Assembly (NCBI GenBank): GCA_963786395.1
Contig: CAWAZD010000010.1
Span: 62,001 to 126,000 of the forward strand
DNA length: 64,000 bases
Direction of reading: 5' to 3'
From: Fen-1301 sp963786395
Lineage (GTDB): Bacteria; Bacteroidota; Ignavibacteria; Ignavibacteriales; Ignavibacteriaceae
The notes under the pieces were generated by a model. The model was not told the DNA's origin. It did no database searches and was given only the letters and a program-made list of their open reading frames with translations. Shown one piece after another: positions 18,692 to 28,955 of the stretch. Each line of letters starts with the position of its first letter. Position 1 is the stretch's first letter. The translations under genes were made by a program, and so were the position numbers.

Positions 18692-20364
18692 TCACGTGGA
18701 AAGTTCTTCTCCACCTAATTCCTTTATTATCATTGCAATAAGAGGATCATCATTAGACTTTTCCTCAATTTGAATTGATGTGTTATCAAAAGAATCCGGG
18801 TCTTTTGCTTTCGAACTGGAATGTAAGTTTTTTCCCAAATACTTCATTGGTTTTTTTTGACAAATACTCTTTGTCAAATTGAAAAGATTTTTTACCATGC
18901 TCATCATTGAGCCAATACTTTAATCTTATTCCCTTCCAGACCAATTACTTTGAGACTTCCTATATAAGGACCGAGGGTAAGTCTTTTTTCAAAAACTACT
19001 ATTTTAACAAATTCATCCCATTTCTGTTTGATTTTATCCGACAATGATTCTTGATTTTCAGCTAATGTACCAGCAGGTAATTTAGTAGAAGTATAGGGTT
19101 CGTTTGTGTTTTTTACTACGGGGGAATTATCGAGAACGGATTTATTTATCGATGCAGCAGGTTTAGGAGCTGGCTTAATTGTTAACTCTGGTAGCTTATT
19201 GTTTTTTTTTTCTGTCTCTGTTGAGACATTTTTACCTGTCTTGTCTATCCGGGTAAGTATTTCTGAAATTGTTGCAGTTCTGTCTAACCCGATAAGCTGG
19301 CTAAGAGCAATCTCAACTTTTAACTTATGATTTTGTGTAAATCTCAATTCCTGTTGCGTTTTGTTCAGAAAATTAAGGATTCTAAGCAGGTCACCCTCAT
19401 TATATTTATCAATATAATCCAGATATTTCTGGATATATACTTCGGCTGTTTCAACAAGATCTGTTTTTTTAGTCAGGATAACTGTCAGTATATTTCTAAA
19501 ATGTTCAATCAACCCGTTTATAAAATCAATAAAATCGTATCCCTTATTAAAAATATTACCGGAAACACTAAAGACAGCTTTGAAATCCTTCTCAATTATT
19601 GCATCAGAAATAATAAAATAGATTTCATCATCAATTAAGTTCAGCATTCTGGATACTGTCTCAGGCTCAATTTTATTTCCGCAAAATGAAACTATCTGGT
19701 CAAAGAAACTTTCTGCATCGCGCAATGCTCCGTCTGCCTTTTTGGCAATTATTGTAAGCGTCTTATCATCAATTTCTATTTTCTCATGCAGAGCTATTTC
19801 AGCCAGTAGAGATTTAATTGTATTTAGTTGTATTCTCCTGAAATCAAATCGCTGGCATCTGGAAATTATAGTAAGTGGTACCTTATGTATATCTGTTGTT
19901 GCAAAAATAAATATAGTATGTTCCGGTGGTTCTTCAAGAGTCTTTAGGAAGGCGTTAAAACTTTCCTTGGTTAACATGTGCACTTCATCTATGATATAAA
20001 TCTTATATTTACCCCGGGAAGGAGCATATTTCACTGATTCACGTAAGGTCCTTACTTCGTCAATCCCACGGTTAGATGCAGCATCAATCTCAAATATATC
20101 CATTGATTGACCATTTTGGATAGAAAGACAAAGTTCGCATTGGTTACATGGTTCATTATCAACAGGATTCAAACAATTAAGTGCTTTTGCAAGTATCCTA
20201 GCGGTTGTAGTTTTGCCTACTCCGCGCGGTCCAGTAAATATATATGCATGTGCTATACGGTTATTTTTTATGGCATTCTTAAGCGTTGACGTAATATGTT
20301 CCTGTCCTACTACATCTTCAAATCGCTGAGGGCGCCATTTTCTTGCAGTTACTATATATGCCAT
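18692..20364 (-). CDS. dnaX: DNA polymerase III subunit gamma/tau, C-terminal tail frameshifted twice
   Basis: The clamp-loader ATPase is intact: WRPQRFEDVVGQEH, Walker A GPRGVGKTT, the zinc cysteines around CNQCELC, DEVHML and SRCQRFDFRR. The first frame stops at 18904, right after IKVLAQ. The next frame continues NDEHGKKSFQFDKEYL and NEVFGKKLTFQFES, which matches the DnaX domain pattern. The third frame then supplies DPDSFDN and the end DDPLIAMIIKELGGEEL, a common DnaX terminus. Two +1 shifts, near 18907 and near 18800, would restore one protein of about 556 residues. It begins 7 bp after the msrC stop, in the lon-msrC-dnaX unit. Confidence 0.88.
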
Positions 20365-20371
20365 ATTGTCC

Positions 20372-20878
20372 TTAAAATATTTCCTCTGCCAGAAAGCTAC
20401 AAATGAGCTCTAAATATTTTTGGTCTGTCTCATTAAATGAATTATCGGAAACACTGTCAAGATCAAGAACTCCAAGAAGCATTTCTGAGTAATCTGTTTT
20501 GTCATTTTTTATTATAGGGATTACAATTTCTGATCTTGATTCAGAATCACAAGATATGTGGCCCGGAAATTTGTCTACATCAGGAACGATAATTGTTTTA
20601 TGCTCAAGAGCTGAATTTCCACAGACGCCTTTACCCAATTCAATAGACGTACAGGCAACCTTTCCCTGGAAGGGCCCCAAGTGAAGTTTATTCCCGTCAT
20701 ACAAATAAAAACCAACCCAGCTTATCTTATCAAACGTTTGTTTAATAGCTGCGGTAAAGTTGGAAAGATTTGATATAAAATTATCATTCACAATGAGCAG
20801 ACTTTTTATCATAGGAAAAAAGTTCTCATACTTTTGCTCATCCGTCAGGGATTTATCTATAATAAAATCTTCTGCCAA
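20372..20878 (-). CDS. msrC: Free methionine-(R)-sulfoxide reductase (GAF domain)
   Basis: A 168-residue single GAF domain with WVGFYLYDGNKLHLGPFQGK, then the three expected cysteines in VACTSIE, GVCGNSA and HISCDSESRSEIV. This arrangement is that of fRMsr (YebR/MsrC), which reduces free Met-R-sulfoxide in the cytoplasm. It lies 3 bp after lon and 7 bp before dnaX, so the three genes form one unit. Pairing with Lon is consistent with an oxidative or protein-damage response, but that is inference. Confidence 0.85.
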   Translation of the reverse strand: MAEDFIIDKSLTDEQKYENFFPMIKSLLIVNDNFISNLSNFTAAIKQTFDKISWVGFYLYDGNKLHLGPFQGKVACTSIELGKGVCGNSALEHKTIIVPDVDKFPGHISCDSESRSEIVIPIIKNDKTDYSEMLLGVLDLDSVSDNSFNETDQKYLELICSFLAEEIF

Positions 20879-20881
20879 GTA

Positions 20882-23326
20882 TTATTTCCTTTTAACTGGT
20901 TTTTTAGATTTACTCTTCAGTTTCAATGTTGCTGGTTTTTTATTGTTCTGGAAAATATAGGGGATTGCGTCAACAATTTTATCGATAGGAATAATATTTA
21001 ATCCTTCAGTTACTTTTGGAGAAAGTTCCTTAATATCTATTTCATTTTCCCTTGGAATTAGAACGGTTTTTATTCCATATCTTTTAGCGGCTAATAATTT
21101 TTCATTCAAACCACCAATAGGCAGAACATTTCCTCTCAAAGTAATTTCTCCTGTCATGGCAACATCATTAGAGGCTGGTTTGCCTGATACTGCTGAATAT
21201 ATAGCCATTGCCATAGTTATACCTGCTGAAGGACCATCTTTAGGAATTGCTCCTTCAGGAAGATGTATATGTATTTCTTTTCCTTTGAAGAAATTAGGGT
21301 CAAGTTTTAATTCTTTTGCTCTGGAACGAATATAACTTAATGCTGCCTGTGCTGATTCTTTCATTACATTTCCAAGTTGCCCGGTTAATGTCAATCTCTC
21401 AGCCCCATTCATTATAGTTACATCTACAGATAGAATTTCGCCACCCACACTTGTCCAGGCAAGTCCGGTAACACTACCTACAATCTTTTCCAGGCTGTGC
21501 TTCTGATACCTATATCTTGGTGTCTTAAGGTATTCTTCTACCTTTTCCGGATCTACTAAATAACTATGAATCTTTCCTCTCCCGTTTGTTGATTCTTTCA
21601 CTACTATATCACGGGCAAGTTTTCTGCAAACAGATGCCAGTTCTCTTTCAAGATTTCTTACTCCGGCTTCCCTTGTATATTCAGTAATAAGTTTCATTAT
21701 TGCTGAATCCTGAATCGTTACATTTTTATTTTTAAGCCCATGCGCTTCAAGTTGTTTGGGTATTAGATGTCTTTTCGCAATTTCAAGTTTATCGTGTTCA
21801 AGGTATCCGGAAAGATCAATAATTTCCATCCTATCCTGCAAGGGCAGGGGAATGTTGTATCTTACGTTTGCGGTAGTTATGAACATAACCTGTGAAAGGT
21901 CATAATCAACTTCAAGATAATGATCATTAAAAGTAGCATTCTGTTCGGGATCTAATACTTCAAGCATAGCTGATGAAGGGTCTCCACGAAAATCCATGCT
22001 CATTTTATCTATTTCATCGAGTAACATTACAGGGTTAATAGAACCTGCTTTTTTCATTGACTGAATAATTTTGCCGGGCATAGAACCAATATATGTTCTT
22101 CTGTGCCCTCTTATCTCAGCTTCGTCTCTTATTCCGCCTAAACTGATCCGTACAAATTGCCTTCCTAAGGCTCTTGCAATTGATTTACCAAGTGATGTCT
22201 TGCCAACTCCCGGAGGTCCTACAAAACACAGGATCTGCCCCTTCATCTGTTTGACGAGATTCAGGACTGCAATGTGTTCAATAATTCTGTCTTTTGGTTT
22301 TTCTAATCCGAAATGATCCTCATCAAGAATTCTCTTTACATGATCTATTTTAAGATTATCCTTCGTTCTTTTTGACCATGGTACCTCTGTCATCCATTCA
22401 AGATAATTTCTTATAACTGTGAATTCGGGGGACATAGGCGGGGTTTTCTTCAGTTTTGTTAGTTCTTCGAATGATTTAAATTCCGCCTCAGATGGCATTT
22501 TTGCTTTTTTTATTTGTTCCTTTAGCTTAATTAGTTCCGGAGCTGAATCCTCATCTTCACCTAATTCATCCTGAAGTATCTTAATCTGTTCCTGGATTAT
22601 AAACTTTCGCTGTGTTTTTGCAATATTCTCCTGAACTTTATTATCTATTTCTTTTTCGATTTTAAGGATATCAATTTCAGAATTTAGAATTTTTATTACT
22701 TCATAGTATTGTTCTTTGATGATATCTTTCTGAAGTATTGTTTGTTTTACTTCTATAGATTGGTTTATATTTGCTGCAACATAGAATAACTTACGGTCAG
22801 GTTCATCTATATTATCGAAAGCAGATACAGCTTCATTTGGTATATTCCTGCTGATCTTGACATAATCCTTGAATAATTGTGACATCTGTCTGACAAGGGC
22901 ATTCATTTCATGATCATTATTTAGAACAGGTACTATAATTTCAATTTTTGCTTCAAAGAACTCCTTCCTATCTGTAAATTTCTTAATCTTTCCTTGTAAT
23001 AGACCATCAACAAGAATTTTCATAAGTCCGTTTGGAAGTTTCAGTATCTGAACAATCTTTGCTATTGTTCCCTCAATGTAAATATCTTCTTTTTTGGGGT
23101 CTTCGACGGAGGATTTTTTCTGTGTGGCAAGAAATATATATTTTGTGTTTTCAAGTGCGAAATTAGCAGCTCTGATGGATTGTTCTCGCCCCACCAGAAC
23201 CGGAAAAATCATATAGGGAAAAATCACTATATCTCTTAATGGTAAAATAGGAAGTACTTCCGGAACATCATCAACCACAGTATTTTCAGCAGAGGGAATA
23301 ACTTTAGACTCAGTATTTCCTTTCAA
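20882..23326 (-). CDS. lon: ATP-dependent protease Lon
   Basis: 814 residues with an N-terminal LON substrate-binding domain (LPILPLRDIVIFPYMIFPV), a coiled region (ENIAKTQRKFIIQEQIKILQ), and an AAA+ domain with Walker A GPPGVGKTS and Walker B MLLDEIDK. The C-terminal Ser-Lys protease has Ser700 in PKDGPSAG and Lys743 in GGLNEKLLAAKRYG. Length is normal. The basic lysine-rich C-terminus (KLKSKSKKPVKRK) extends past the domain. First gene of the lon-msrC-dnaX unit. Confidence 0.97.
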   Translation of the reverse strand: MKGNTESKVIPSAENTVVDDVPEVLPILPLRDIVIFPYMIFPVLVGREQSIRAANFALENTKYIFLATQKKSSVEDPKKEDIYIEGTIAKIVQILKLPNGLMKILVDGLLQGKIKKFTDRKEFFEAKIEIIVPVLNNDHEMNALVRQMSQLFKDYVKISRNIPNEAVSAFDNIDEPDRKLFYVAANINQSIEVKQTILQKDIIKEQYYEVIKILNSEIDILKIEKEIDNKVQENIAKTQRKFIIQEQIKILQDELGEDEDSAPELIKLKEQIKKAKMPSEAEFKSFEELTKLKKTPPMSPEFTVIRNYLEWMTEVPWSKRTKDNLKIDHVKRILDEDHFGLEKPKDRIIEHIAVLNLVKQMKGQILCFVGPPGVGKTSLGKSIARALGRQFVRISLGGIRDEAEIRGHRRTYIGSMPGKIIQSMKKAGSINPVMLLDEIDKMSMDFRGDPSSAMLEVLDPEQNATFNDHYLEVDYDLSQVMFITTANVRYNIPLPLQDRMEIIDLSGYLEHDKLEIAKRHLIPKQLEAHGLKNKNVTIQDSAIMKLITEYTREAGVRNLERELASVCRKLARDIVVKESTNGRGKIHSYLVDPEKVEEYLKTPRYRYQKHSLEKIVGSVTGLAWTSVGGEILSVDVTIMNGAERLTLTGQLGNVMKESAQAALSYIRSRAKELKLDPNFFKGKEIHIHLPEGAIPKDGPSAGITMAMAIYSAVSGKPASNDVAMTGEITLRGNVLPIGGLNEKLLAAKRYGIKTVLIPRENEIDIKELSPKVTEGLNIIPIDKIVDAIPYIFQNNKKPATLKLKSKSKKPVKRK

Positions 23327-23370
23327 TACAATCTCCTTGGTTTAAGCATATATAAATTTAAAGAGAAAAT

Positions 23371-23386
23371 ATACCAAAATTGGTAT
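23371..23386. promoter_or_regulatory. Inverted repeat upstream of lon
   Basis: ATACCAA-AA-TTGGTAT, with 7-bp arms, sits about 45 bp upstream of the lon start codon in the divergent region between lon and the gene at 23486. It is a candidate operator. It does not match the CIRCE consensus, and no regulator can be named. Confidence 0.35.
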
Positions 23387-23485
23387 CGGCATTCAAGGAA
23401 TATCCAATTATGATCAAAAATTGAAAAATGGGTGGGCTAAATATTTATTATTTAAGTTTTTTTTACCATATTTGGAATAATAATT

Positions 23486-24463
23486 ATGGGTGATGAGATG
23501 ATTAAGAGATACTTTTTGTTTATTTCATTGCTTTTTGGCGGCTGTGGATCTCTGGAACAAACAATATATCTGCAAAACGTTAATGTTAATGGTCCTTTAA
23601 ATAATCCTCCCATTTTTATCACAAATGAACAAAACTCTATACAAGTTTCGCCGAGATTTTCATTTAGCTCCCAAAACCAGGTATCCGGGCAGATAAATCC
23701 TTCCGGTGTTAATAGCCATGGTTTTTACCAGGTTGATACTATCATCAGCAACGGAAATATCTCTTATAGGCAATCAAGTGATAATACTTATAAAAATACT
23801 CAGAATAATGTTAATTGGAATCTTCCACAATTTACAGCTGCCTTAGATATTGATCTGCCTGTTTCTAAATCTGTCTCGTTTTTTGGGTCTCTGAATTATG
23901 CTTCCAGCGATTCATATGATTTAACCGGTGGCTCATTTGGTATAGGATTCAAAAATGTCACTAAATTTTCTGCAATCCGCTTTAATTTAGGTGGTTCTAT
24001 TCAACAGTATCATTACGATGCTTATACTGTCGTAGTATCTACTGTGAGCCCATATAATGCAATTTCATTTACTCGTGTGGATTTCTATCATGATGTCAGT
24101 AAACAAAGTAATTTTGACGTGTTCGCCAACTTTACTTTTAACACTATTCTACCTGACTTTCCGGTAAATTTCTTTTGTAGTCTTGCTATGTTTTCACAGA
24201 CTATTTTAAATTTCTCCCCTGAAACTCTTGATCTGAATAATTATTATCGGTTGGGTTATACCGGGAGTAGTACTAGCCTCAATTTAGAATCATCATCAAG
24301 ATTTTTAAGTCTTACCCCGGGCGTCTATATGAACTTGAACCAGATGATCCGCCTAGTTGTAGGTTTTAATATTGTTTGGAATAATGGAGGTGAATTAGTA
24401 GTTGACCGGACAACTTCTAACTTGTATGTAATGCCACTCGCTAAAATCGATTTTCTCTTTTGA
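23486..24463 (+). CDS. Outer-membrane barrel-like protein with lipoprotein signal
   Basis: 325 residues. A start at 23498 (MIKRYFLF) would give a normal lipoprotein signal ending LLFGGCGS, with the lipobox Cys near residue 20 of the longer frame. The rest consists of alternating strands rich in S, N, F and Y, ends with the aromatic FLF typical of outer-membrane barrels, and contains repeated strand-turn patterns. No family recognised. It stands alone, divergent from lon. Confidence 0.55.
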   Translation: MGDEMIKRYFLFISLLFGGCGSLEQTIYLQNVNVNGPLNNPPIFITNEQNSIQVSPRFSFSSQNQVSGQINPSGVNSHGFYQVDTIISNGNISYRQSSDNTYKNTQNNVNWNLPQFTAALDIDLPVSKSVSFFGSLNYASSDSYDLTGGSFGIGFKNVTKFSAIRFNLGGSIQQYHYDAYTVVVSTVSPYNAISFTRVDFYHDVSKQSNFDVFANFTFNTILPDFPVNFFCSLAMFSQTILNFSPETLDLNNYYRLGYTGSSTSLNLESSSRFLSLTPGVYMNLNQMIRLVVGFNIVWNNGGELVVDRTTSNLYVMPLAKIDFLF

Positions 24464-24536
24464 TTCCTGATTGTTTTTATATTCTCAGTTAAAGATAGTA
24501 TTTTTGTTCTTTGCAGAAATCAAAAGAGAATATTTT

Positions 24537-25304
24537 ATGTTAGACAAAATTATTAGCATAGCTTTGGAAGCAGGTGAGATCGTCCGTCAGGGCTTTGGGA
24601 AAAACTTTAGTATAGAATTCAAGACAAGTGAATCTAACCTTGTAACTGAAATTGATAAGGCTTCAGAAAAAAAAATAATAGAATTTGTGAATAAGGAATT
24701 CCCGACTCACGGAATTCTTGCGGAGGAAAGCGGAGAACATAAAAACAAATCAGAATATGTCTGGGTTATCGATCCTCTGGATGGTACTACTAATTTCGCA
24801 CATGGTCTTCCTCTTTTTTCTGTCTCCATTGGTGTACAAAAAAACGGAATCACCATAGGTGGCGTTGTCTATGATGTTATGCAGAAAGTTTTGTATTCTG
24901 CTGAAGCAGGAAGTGGAGCTTTTGCCAATGATAATAGGATAAATGTTAACTCAAATAGTAACCTTGCCAGGGCATTACTTGTTACTGGTTTCCCATATGA
25001 TATTGTTGAGAATCCTGAAAATGCATTTGAGAAGTTTACGGCAATGACTAAAGCCTCTCGTGGCGTTCGTAGATTAGGCTCCGCTGCTATCGATTTCTGT
25101 TATGTTGCGAAAGGTGTGTTTGAAGGCTTCTGGGAAGTCCATCTTCACCCCTGGGATGTTTGTGCAGGAAAACTGATTGTTGAGGAAGCTGGCGGATTAG
25201 TCACAGGTTTCAAAGGTGAAAAAATTGATATATTTTCTAACAAGTTTCTAGCCTCAAACAGGTTAATACATAATGAGATGGTCGAAATAATAACTAGAAA
25301 TTAA
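24537..25304 (+). CDS. suhB: Inositol monophosphatase family protein
   Basis: About 255 residues, starting at the ATG after AAAAGAGAA (24537); a longer frame upstream (from 24471) has no ribosome-binding site and reads as untranslated hydrophobic sequence. Metal-binding motifs are ILAEESGEH, WVIDPLDGTTNFAHG and HLHPWDVCAGKLIVEEAGG, the standard IMPase set. It hydrolyses myo-inositol 1-phosphate or related sugar phosphates in the cytoplasm. In some bacteria SuhB also assists rRNA transcription; nothing here shows that. Confidence 0.9.
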   Translation: MLDKIISIALEAGEIVRQGFGKNFSIEFKTSESNLVTEIDKASEKKIIEFVNKEFPTHGILAEESGEHKNKSEYVWVIDPLDGTTNFAHGLPLFSVSIGVQKNGITIGGVVYDVMQKVLYSAEAGSGAFANDNRINVNSNSNLARALLVTGFPYDIVENPENAFEKFTAMTKASRGVRRLGSAAIDFCYVAKGVFEGFWEVHLHPWDVCAGKLIVEEAGGLVTGFKGEKIDIFSNKFLASNRLIHNEMVEIITRN

Positions 25305-25389
25305 CAAGACATATAATTACTTTTATATTTTAATAGAGTGCAGATTTACGGCTTCTTAGATTAGGCTCATATCTGTTTTATACCAAAGG

Positions 25390-27621
25390 TTGAATTTGAA
25401 ATATTTTTACTTAATTCTGACATTATTCTTTTTTGCAGGCATAAATAAAACTGATGCGCAAAATTATGGTACCCTAAGGGGATTTGTGACAGATTCTACA
25501 AACGGGGAAATTCTTGCCTATGCTACTGTATTTATTCAGGATACAAAACAGGGAAGTACTACTGATATTAGAGGATTGTATTCAATACCGTCAGTACCTG
25601 TAGGAAAACATACGGTTGTTTATTCATATATGGGATATATAGATAAAACTGAAGATATAAAGATTCAGGCAGGCAAAATAACCGATTTAAAAGTCAGACT
25701 AGTACCTGGAAGTATCAATTATAATCCTATTGTTAAAGTAGGGCAGTATGAAAAGAAGCCTAACGAAACTGATGCCGGATTGTTTACATTATCAGGTAAA
25801 GAAGTGCAGCTTGTACCCAAGGGCATTGAAGCGGACGTGATGAGGTCACTCCAGATGGTTCCCGGTGTTAAGACCTCCAATGATATTTCATCACGTTATT
25901 ATGTAAGAGGAGGAGCAAGTGATCAGAACCTCGTTCTGCTTGATGGTGTAACTATTTATAATCCATTCCATGCTCTTGGTATTTTCAGTATTATCGATCC
26001 TGAAATAATTAACAATGTGCAGTTTTATAAAGGGACTTTTCCGGTTGATTATGGAGGCAGGTTATCTTCGGTTATGAATATTAAAACCAATGACGGCAAT
26101 AAATACAGGTACTCGGGCTCGGCTAACGCAAGCTTTCTTACAGGGAAGGTTTTGCTTGAAGGTCCAATTCCCGATGGGTCGTTTATTGTTACCGGTAGAA
26201 AAAGTTATTTCGGAAAAGTCATGAAGGATTTTCTTAATAATCAAACAGCTCCTTTTGATTTCTATGACCTTTCCATGAAATTGAATTATGCAAATGATGA
26301 TATGTTAAAGAATTCTAAGTTTACAATAAAGACATTATTGAGTAATGATAATATTAAATATGGCGACCCTAAACTGGCCGATTATAGTTTCCAGAATAAT
26401 ATTTTTGGTGTTGATTATTACCAGGTGTGGGAAAAACCATTGTACTCATATATCAGTATGTCTGTCAGTAATTATAAAGCTGATGTATTCCCCAATTTAA
26501 GTCTTGCTAAACAGCGGAACAATAATGTAAAGGAATTTGCCTGGAATAATAATTTTACTTTTCTGTTCGATAGCAGGGATGAACTTGGATTAGGTCTGCA
26601 AGTGAAAACATTTACTACCGATTTTAATTATGAAAACAGGACTGGTAGTTTTATTACATACAGTTCTTTCGGCGCCAATTTTGATTTCTATGCGAAGTAT
26701 AAATTCATGAGATTCGATAATTTCGGCTGTGAAGCCGGCGTTAGAATTTCTCCTGTTACTATTACCATACGCCCATCGCAGTTGTTACTTCCTAATTTAA
26801 ATCTTACATACAGGATTATCCCACAGTTAGCATTGAAAGCTGCATGGGGTGTATATAAACAGGAAATTATAGCCTATTCCGATGACAATGATGTTGTCTC
26901 AATATTTGAACCCTATCTTGTTATTCCGGATTACTTAAGCCCTTCTAAGGCTATTCATTATATGGTGGGATTTGATCTTGATCTTTCGTCTCAGTTAAGT
27001 ATGACTGTCGAATCTTATTATAAAAGTCTGCTCCATGTAGTAGACATCAATCGTAGTAAGGTATTTGCTTCCGATCCTGATCTTATATCAACTGATGGGA
27101 AAAGTTATGGAATTGAATACAGTGCTAAATATAATTCTGAGAGTCTGTTCCTTTCTCTAGGATACACTCTTGCCTATGCATTTAAGGGAATTGATGCTGT
27201 TACCTATTACCCTAAATATGATTCCAGGCATCAGATTGATCTGCTTCTGGGTTGGAGTTTCGGTGCCGGCTGGAAGGTAAGTGCTGTCTGGACATTAAGT
27301 TCCGGGCGACCCTTTACTCAAACTACAGGATTCTATGATAAATCTTATATCATGGATTACTGGAATCAATTTCTGACTTTTGAACCAACGAAACCTTATG
27401 CTCTTTTAGGAGAATTAAATGCAGCAAGACTGCCTGTCTATCACCGGTTGGATTTAAGTCTCTCTAAAGAATTTGCTTTCTATTTTATGAAAATGACTTT
27501 TGAAGCTAATATTATCAATGTCTACAACCGGAAAAATATTTTCTATTTTGACAGGAACACCGGTGAACGGGTAAATATGCTTCCGTTCCTGCCTACAGTT
27601 TCATTGAGAGTTGACATATGA
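25390..27621 (+). CDS. TonB-dependent outer-membrane receptor
   Basis: 743 residues with a signal peptide ending DAQN, a CarboxypepD_reg-like domain (about 28-105: GTLRGFVTDSTNGEILAYATV), a plug domain (about 130-240, with YVRGGASDQNLVLLDGVTIYNP), and a barrel ending VSLRVDI. A second TTG at 25396 is better spaced from the AAAGG box and may be the real start. TonB receptors of this shape import glycans, peptides or metal chelates. Its stop overlaps the start of a DUF4249-type lipoprotein gene, the pairing common in Bacteroidota, so the two probably work together on one unknown substrate. Confidence 0.9.
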   Translation: MNLKYFYLILTLFFFAGINKTDAQNYGTLRGFVTDSTNGEILAYATVFIQDTKQGSTTDIRGLYSIPSVPVGKHTVVYSYMGYIDKTEDIKIQAGKITDLKVRLVPGSINYNPIVKVGQYEKKPNETDAGLFTLSGKEVQLVPKGIEADVMRSLQMVPGVKTSNDISSRYYVRGGASDQNLVLLDGVTIYNPFHALGIFSIIDPEIINNVQFYKGTFPVDYGGRLSSVMNIKTNDGNKYRYSGSANASFLTGKVLLEGPIPDGSFIVTGRKSYFGKVMKDFLNNQTAPFDFYDLSMKLNYANDDMLKNSKFTIKTLLSNDNIKYGDPKLADYSFQNNIFGVDYYQVWEKPLYSYISMSVSNYKADVFPNLSLAKQRNNNVKEFAWNNNFTFLFDSRDELGLGLQVKTFTTDFNYENRTGSFITYSSFGANFDFYAKYKFMRFDNFGCEAGVRISPVTITIRPSQLLLPNLNLTYRIIPQLALKAAWGVYKQEIIAYSDDNDVVSIFEPYLVIPDYLSPSKAIHYMVGFDLDLSSQLSMTVESYYKSLLHVVDINRSKVFASDPDLISTDGKSYGIEYSAKYNSESLFLSLGYTLAYAFKGIDAVTYYPKYDSRHQIDLLLGWSFGAGWKVSAVWTLSSGRPFTQTTGFYDKSYIMDYWNQFLTFEPTKPYALLGELNAARLPVYHRLDLSLSKEFAFYFMKMTFEANIINVYNRKNIFYFDRNTGERVNMLPFLPTVSLRVDI

Positions 27622-28559
27622 AAATTTATTTAATATTTATTTGTCTTACTGCTGCTTTATTTAGTTTATCATGCAAGGATACATTTGATCCTGAAACACC
27701 GTATCAGGATCAATATGTGTTGAATTGTATTGTCAGGGGCGATTCTCTAATGCAGGTGGCTACTCTATCTAAAACTTATAATGTTAACGGTGCTAATTCT
27801 TTATCAAATAGCGTTGATCCCTCTATTATCGGTGCACAGGTTTATATGAAATGGAAGGGACAAATATTTCAGCTGAGAGACTCAAGTATCGTAAGGTCTG
27901 ATACTTCACGCTATAAAGATCCATTTCATTTCTATTATACAACCGCGTTTACACCTTCCATTCATGATTCAGTTTCTATAACTGCTATCCCCAAAGAGGG
28001 ATTAGTCCTGACATCTAAAACAAGAGTCCCTAACGGTGTATTATTTCAATTTTCGCCAACTTATATATTACCTACAACATTTTCACTTAATATGAGCTGG
28101 ATAGAATCTGATGGAAATAACTTATTCCTGCCACGGCTTAAAATTCTTTATAAGAAAAGAAATGAAACCCCATCGGTTCTTCACTCTTTAGAGATTCCGG
28201 TTACTTATAATATAACTGGTAATTCTAAAACTCCTGTTTATCCCGGCATATCCCAAGGTTCTATAATTGAATATCAGAAAAATATGATTGATGATTATAT
28301 GTTAAAGGTTTCTGAAGGGGATGATAAAATAAATTATCAGTTTTATGACCTCGAGTTTGACGTACTGATATTTGATCAGTTCCTGGCGGGATATATTTCC
28401 ACAACTAACGGCTTTCTTGATAATTTGTCTATAAGATTGGATGAACCTAATTATACAAATATCAACGGAGGACTTGGAATATTTGGTGCCTATATTTATA
28501 ATAATATAACAGTGTATCTTACAAGTGATTACCTGACTTCGCTCGGTTATACACCTTAA
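27618..28559 (+). CDS. DUF4249-like lipoprotein, partner of the TonB receptor
   Basis: 313 residues with lipobox LFSLSCKD (Cys near residue 19) and the opening FDPETPYQDQYVLNCIVRGD typical of DUF4249 proteins. The body is beta-rich. The start ATG overlaps the receptor stop by four bases (ATGA). It presumably sits at the outer membrane beside the receptor. Substrate not known. Confidence 0.75.
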   Translation: MKIYLIFICLTAALFSLSCKDTFDPETPYQDQYVLNCIVRGDSLMQVATLSKTYNVNGANSLSNSVDPSIIGAQVYMKWKGQIFQLRDSSIVRSDTSRYKDPFHFYYTTAFTPSIHDSVSITAIPKEGLVLTSKTRVPNGVLFQFSPTYILPTTFSLNMSWIESDGNNLFLPRLKILYKKRNETPSVLHSLEIPVTYNITGNSKTPVYPGISQGSIIEYQKNMIDDYMLKVSEGDDKINYQFYDLEFDVLIFDQFLAGYISTTNGFLDNLSIRLDEPNYTNINGGLGIFGAYIYNNITVYLTSDYLTSLGYTP

Positions 28560-28580
28560 CTGCGTTAATTTGTTATTATT

Positions 28581-28617
28581 ACAAATATCCCAGGCATTTT
28601 ATACCTGGGATATTTGT
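28581..28617 (+). terminator. Long perfect hairpin after the receptor/lipoprotein pair
   Basis: ACAAATATCCCAGG, a 9-base loop, then CCTGGGATATTTGT: 14 perfectly paired positions 22 bp after the stop codon. It probably terminates the plus-strand unit. The core CCCAGGCAT...CCTGGG resembles the dispersed hairpins near 668 and 59215. Confidence 0.65.
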
Positions 28618-28646
28618 CCACTAAAGTCCACTAAGCTCCACTAAAA
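28617..28646. repeat. Three tandem 10-bp units TCCACTAAAG
   Basis: TCCACTAAAG, TCCACTAAGC and TCCACTAAAA follow one another without gap directly after the terminator hairpin. The CTAAA core is shared with the array at 53796-53837. Confidence 0.8.
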
Positions 28647-28812
28647 CAGCCTATTCTCAATATTATTGCCATAGTACGTCGGGGATGACTTAAGCTTATA
28701 GAGGAAAAACAATCTCCTAACTCCTTTTAATAATGGGGAAAAAGAAAATCCGACTACCAGCCCGTCGACTAAAACCTGTTCATAATGACTCTTCCTATTT
28801 CAAATTATTTCT

Positions 28813-28852
28813 ACGCTGTTTTACGCTTCTTTACGCTGTTTTACGCTAAAAC
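28813..28852. repeat. Four tandem 10-bp units ACGCTGTTTT
   Basis: ACGCTGTTTT, ACGCTTCTTT, ACGCTGTTTT and ACGCTAAAAC are contiguous. The last unit introduces the CTAAA core found in the neighbouring array. Confidence 0.8.
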
Positions 28853-28921
28853 GGCATCTTCTCACGTTCTTCACCTGCTGTCCTGGTGCTCAACACCTAC
28901 TAAGGGATAAACCCATACAAT

Positions 28922-28955
28922 AAAAAAGCCGTCCCTGAATTACTTCAGAGACGGC
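28922..28955 (-). terminator. Intrinsic terminator of the cytochrome operon
   Basis: GCCGTCTCTGAA-GTAA-TTCAGGGACGGC on the minus strand, paired at 11 of 12 positions and followed by TTTTTT, 21 bp after the stop codon of the last cytochrome gene. Confidence 0.85.

Noticed and set aside
18692..18907. Independent 71-residue gene overlapping dnaX
   Set aside because: Its first half is low complexity while its end is a normal DnaX terminus, so it is part of a broken dnaX.
18850..18910. Programmed frameshift making gamma and tau
   Set aside because: The breaks need two +1 steps, and no slippery heptamer with a downstream stem was found at the stop.
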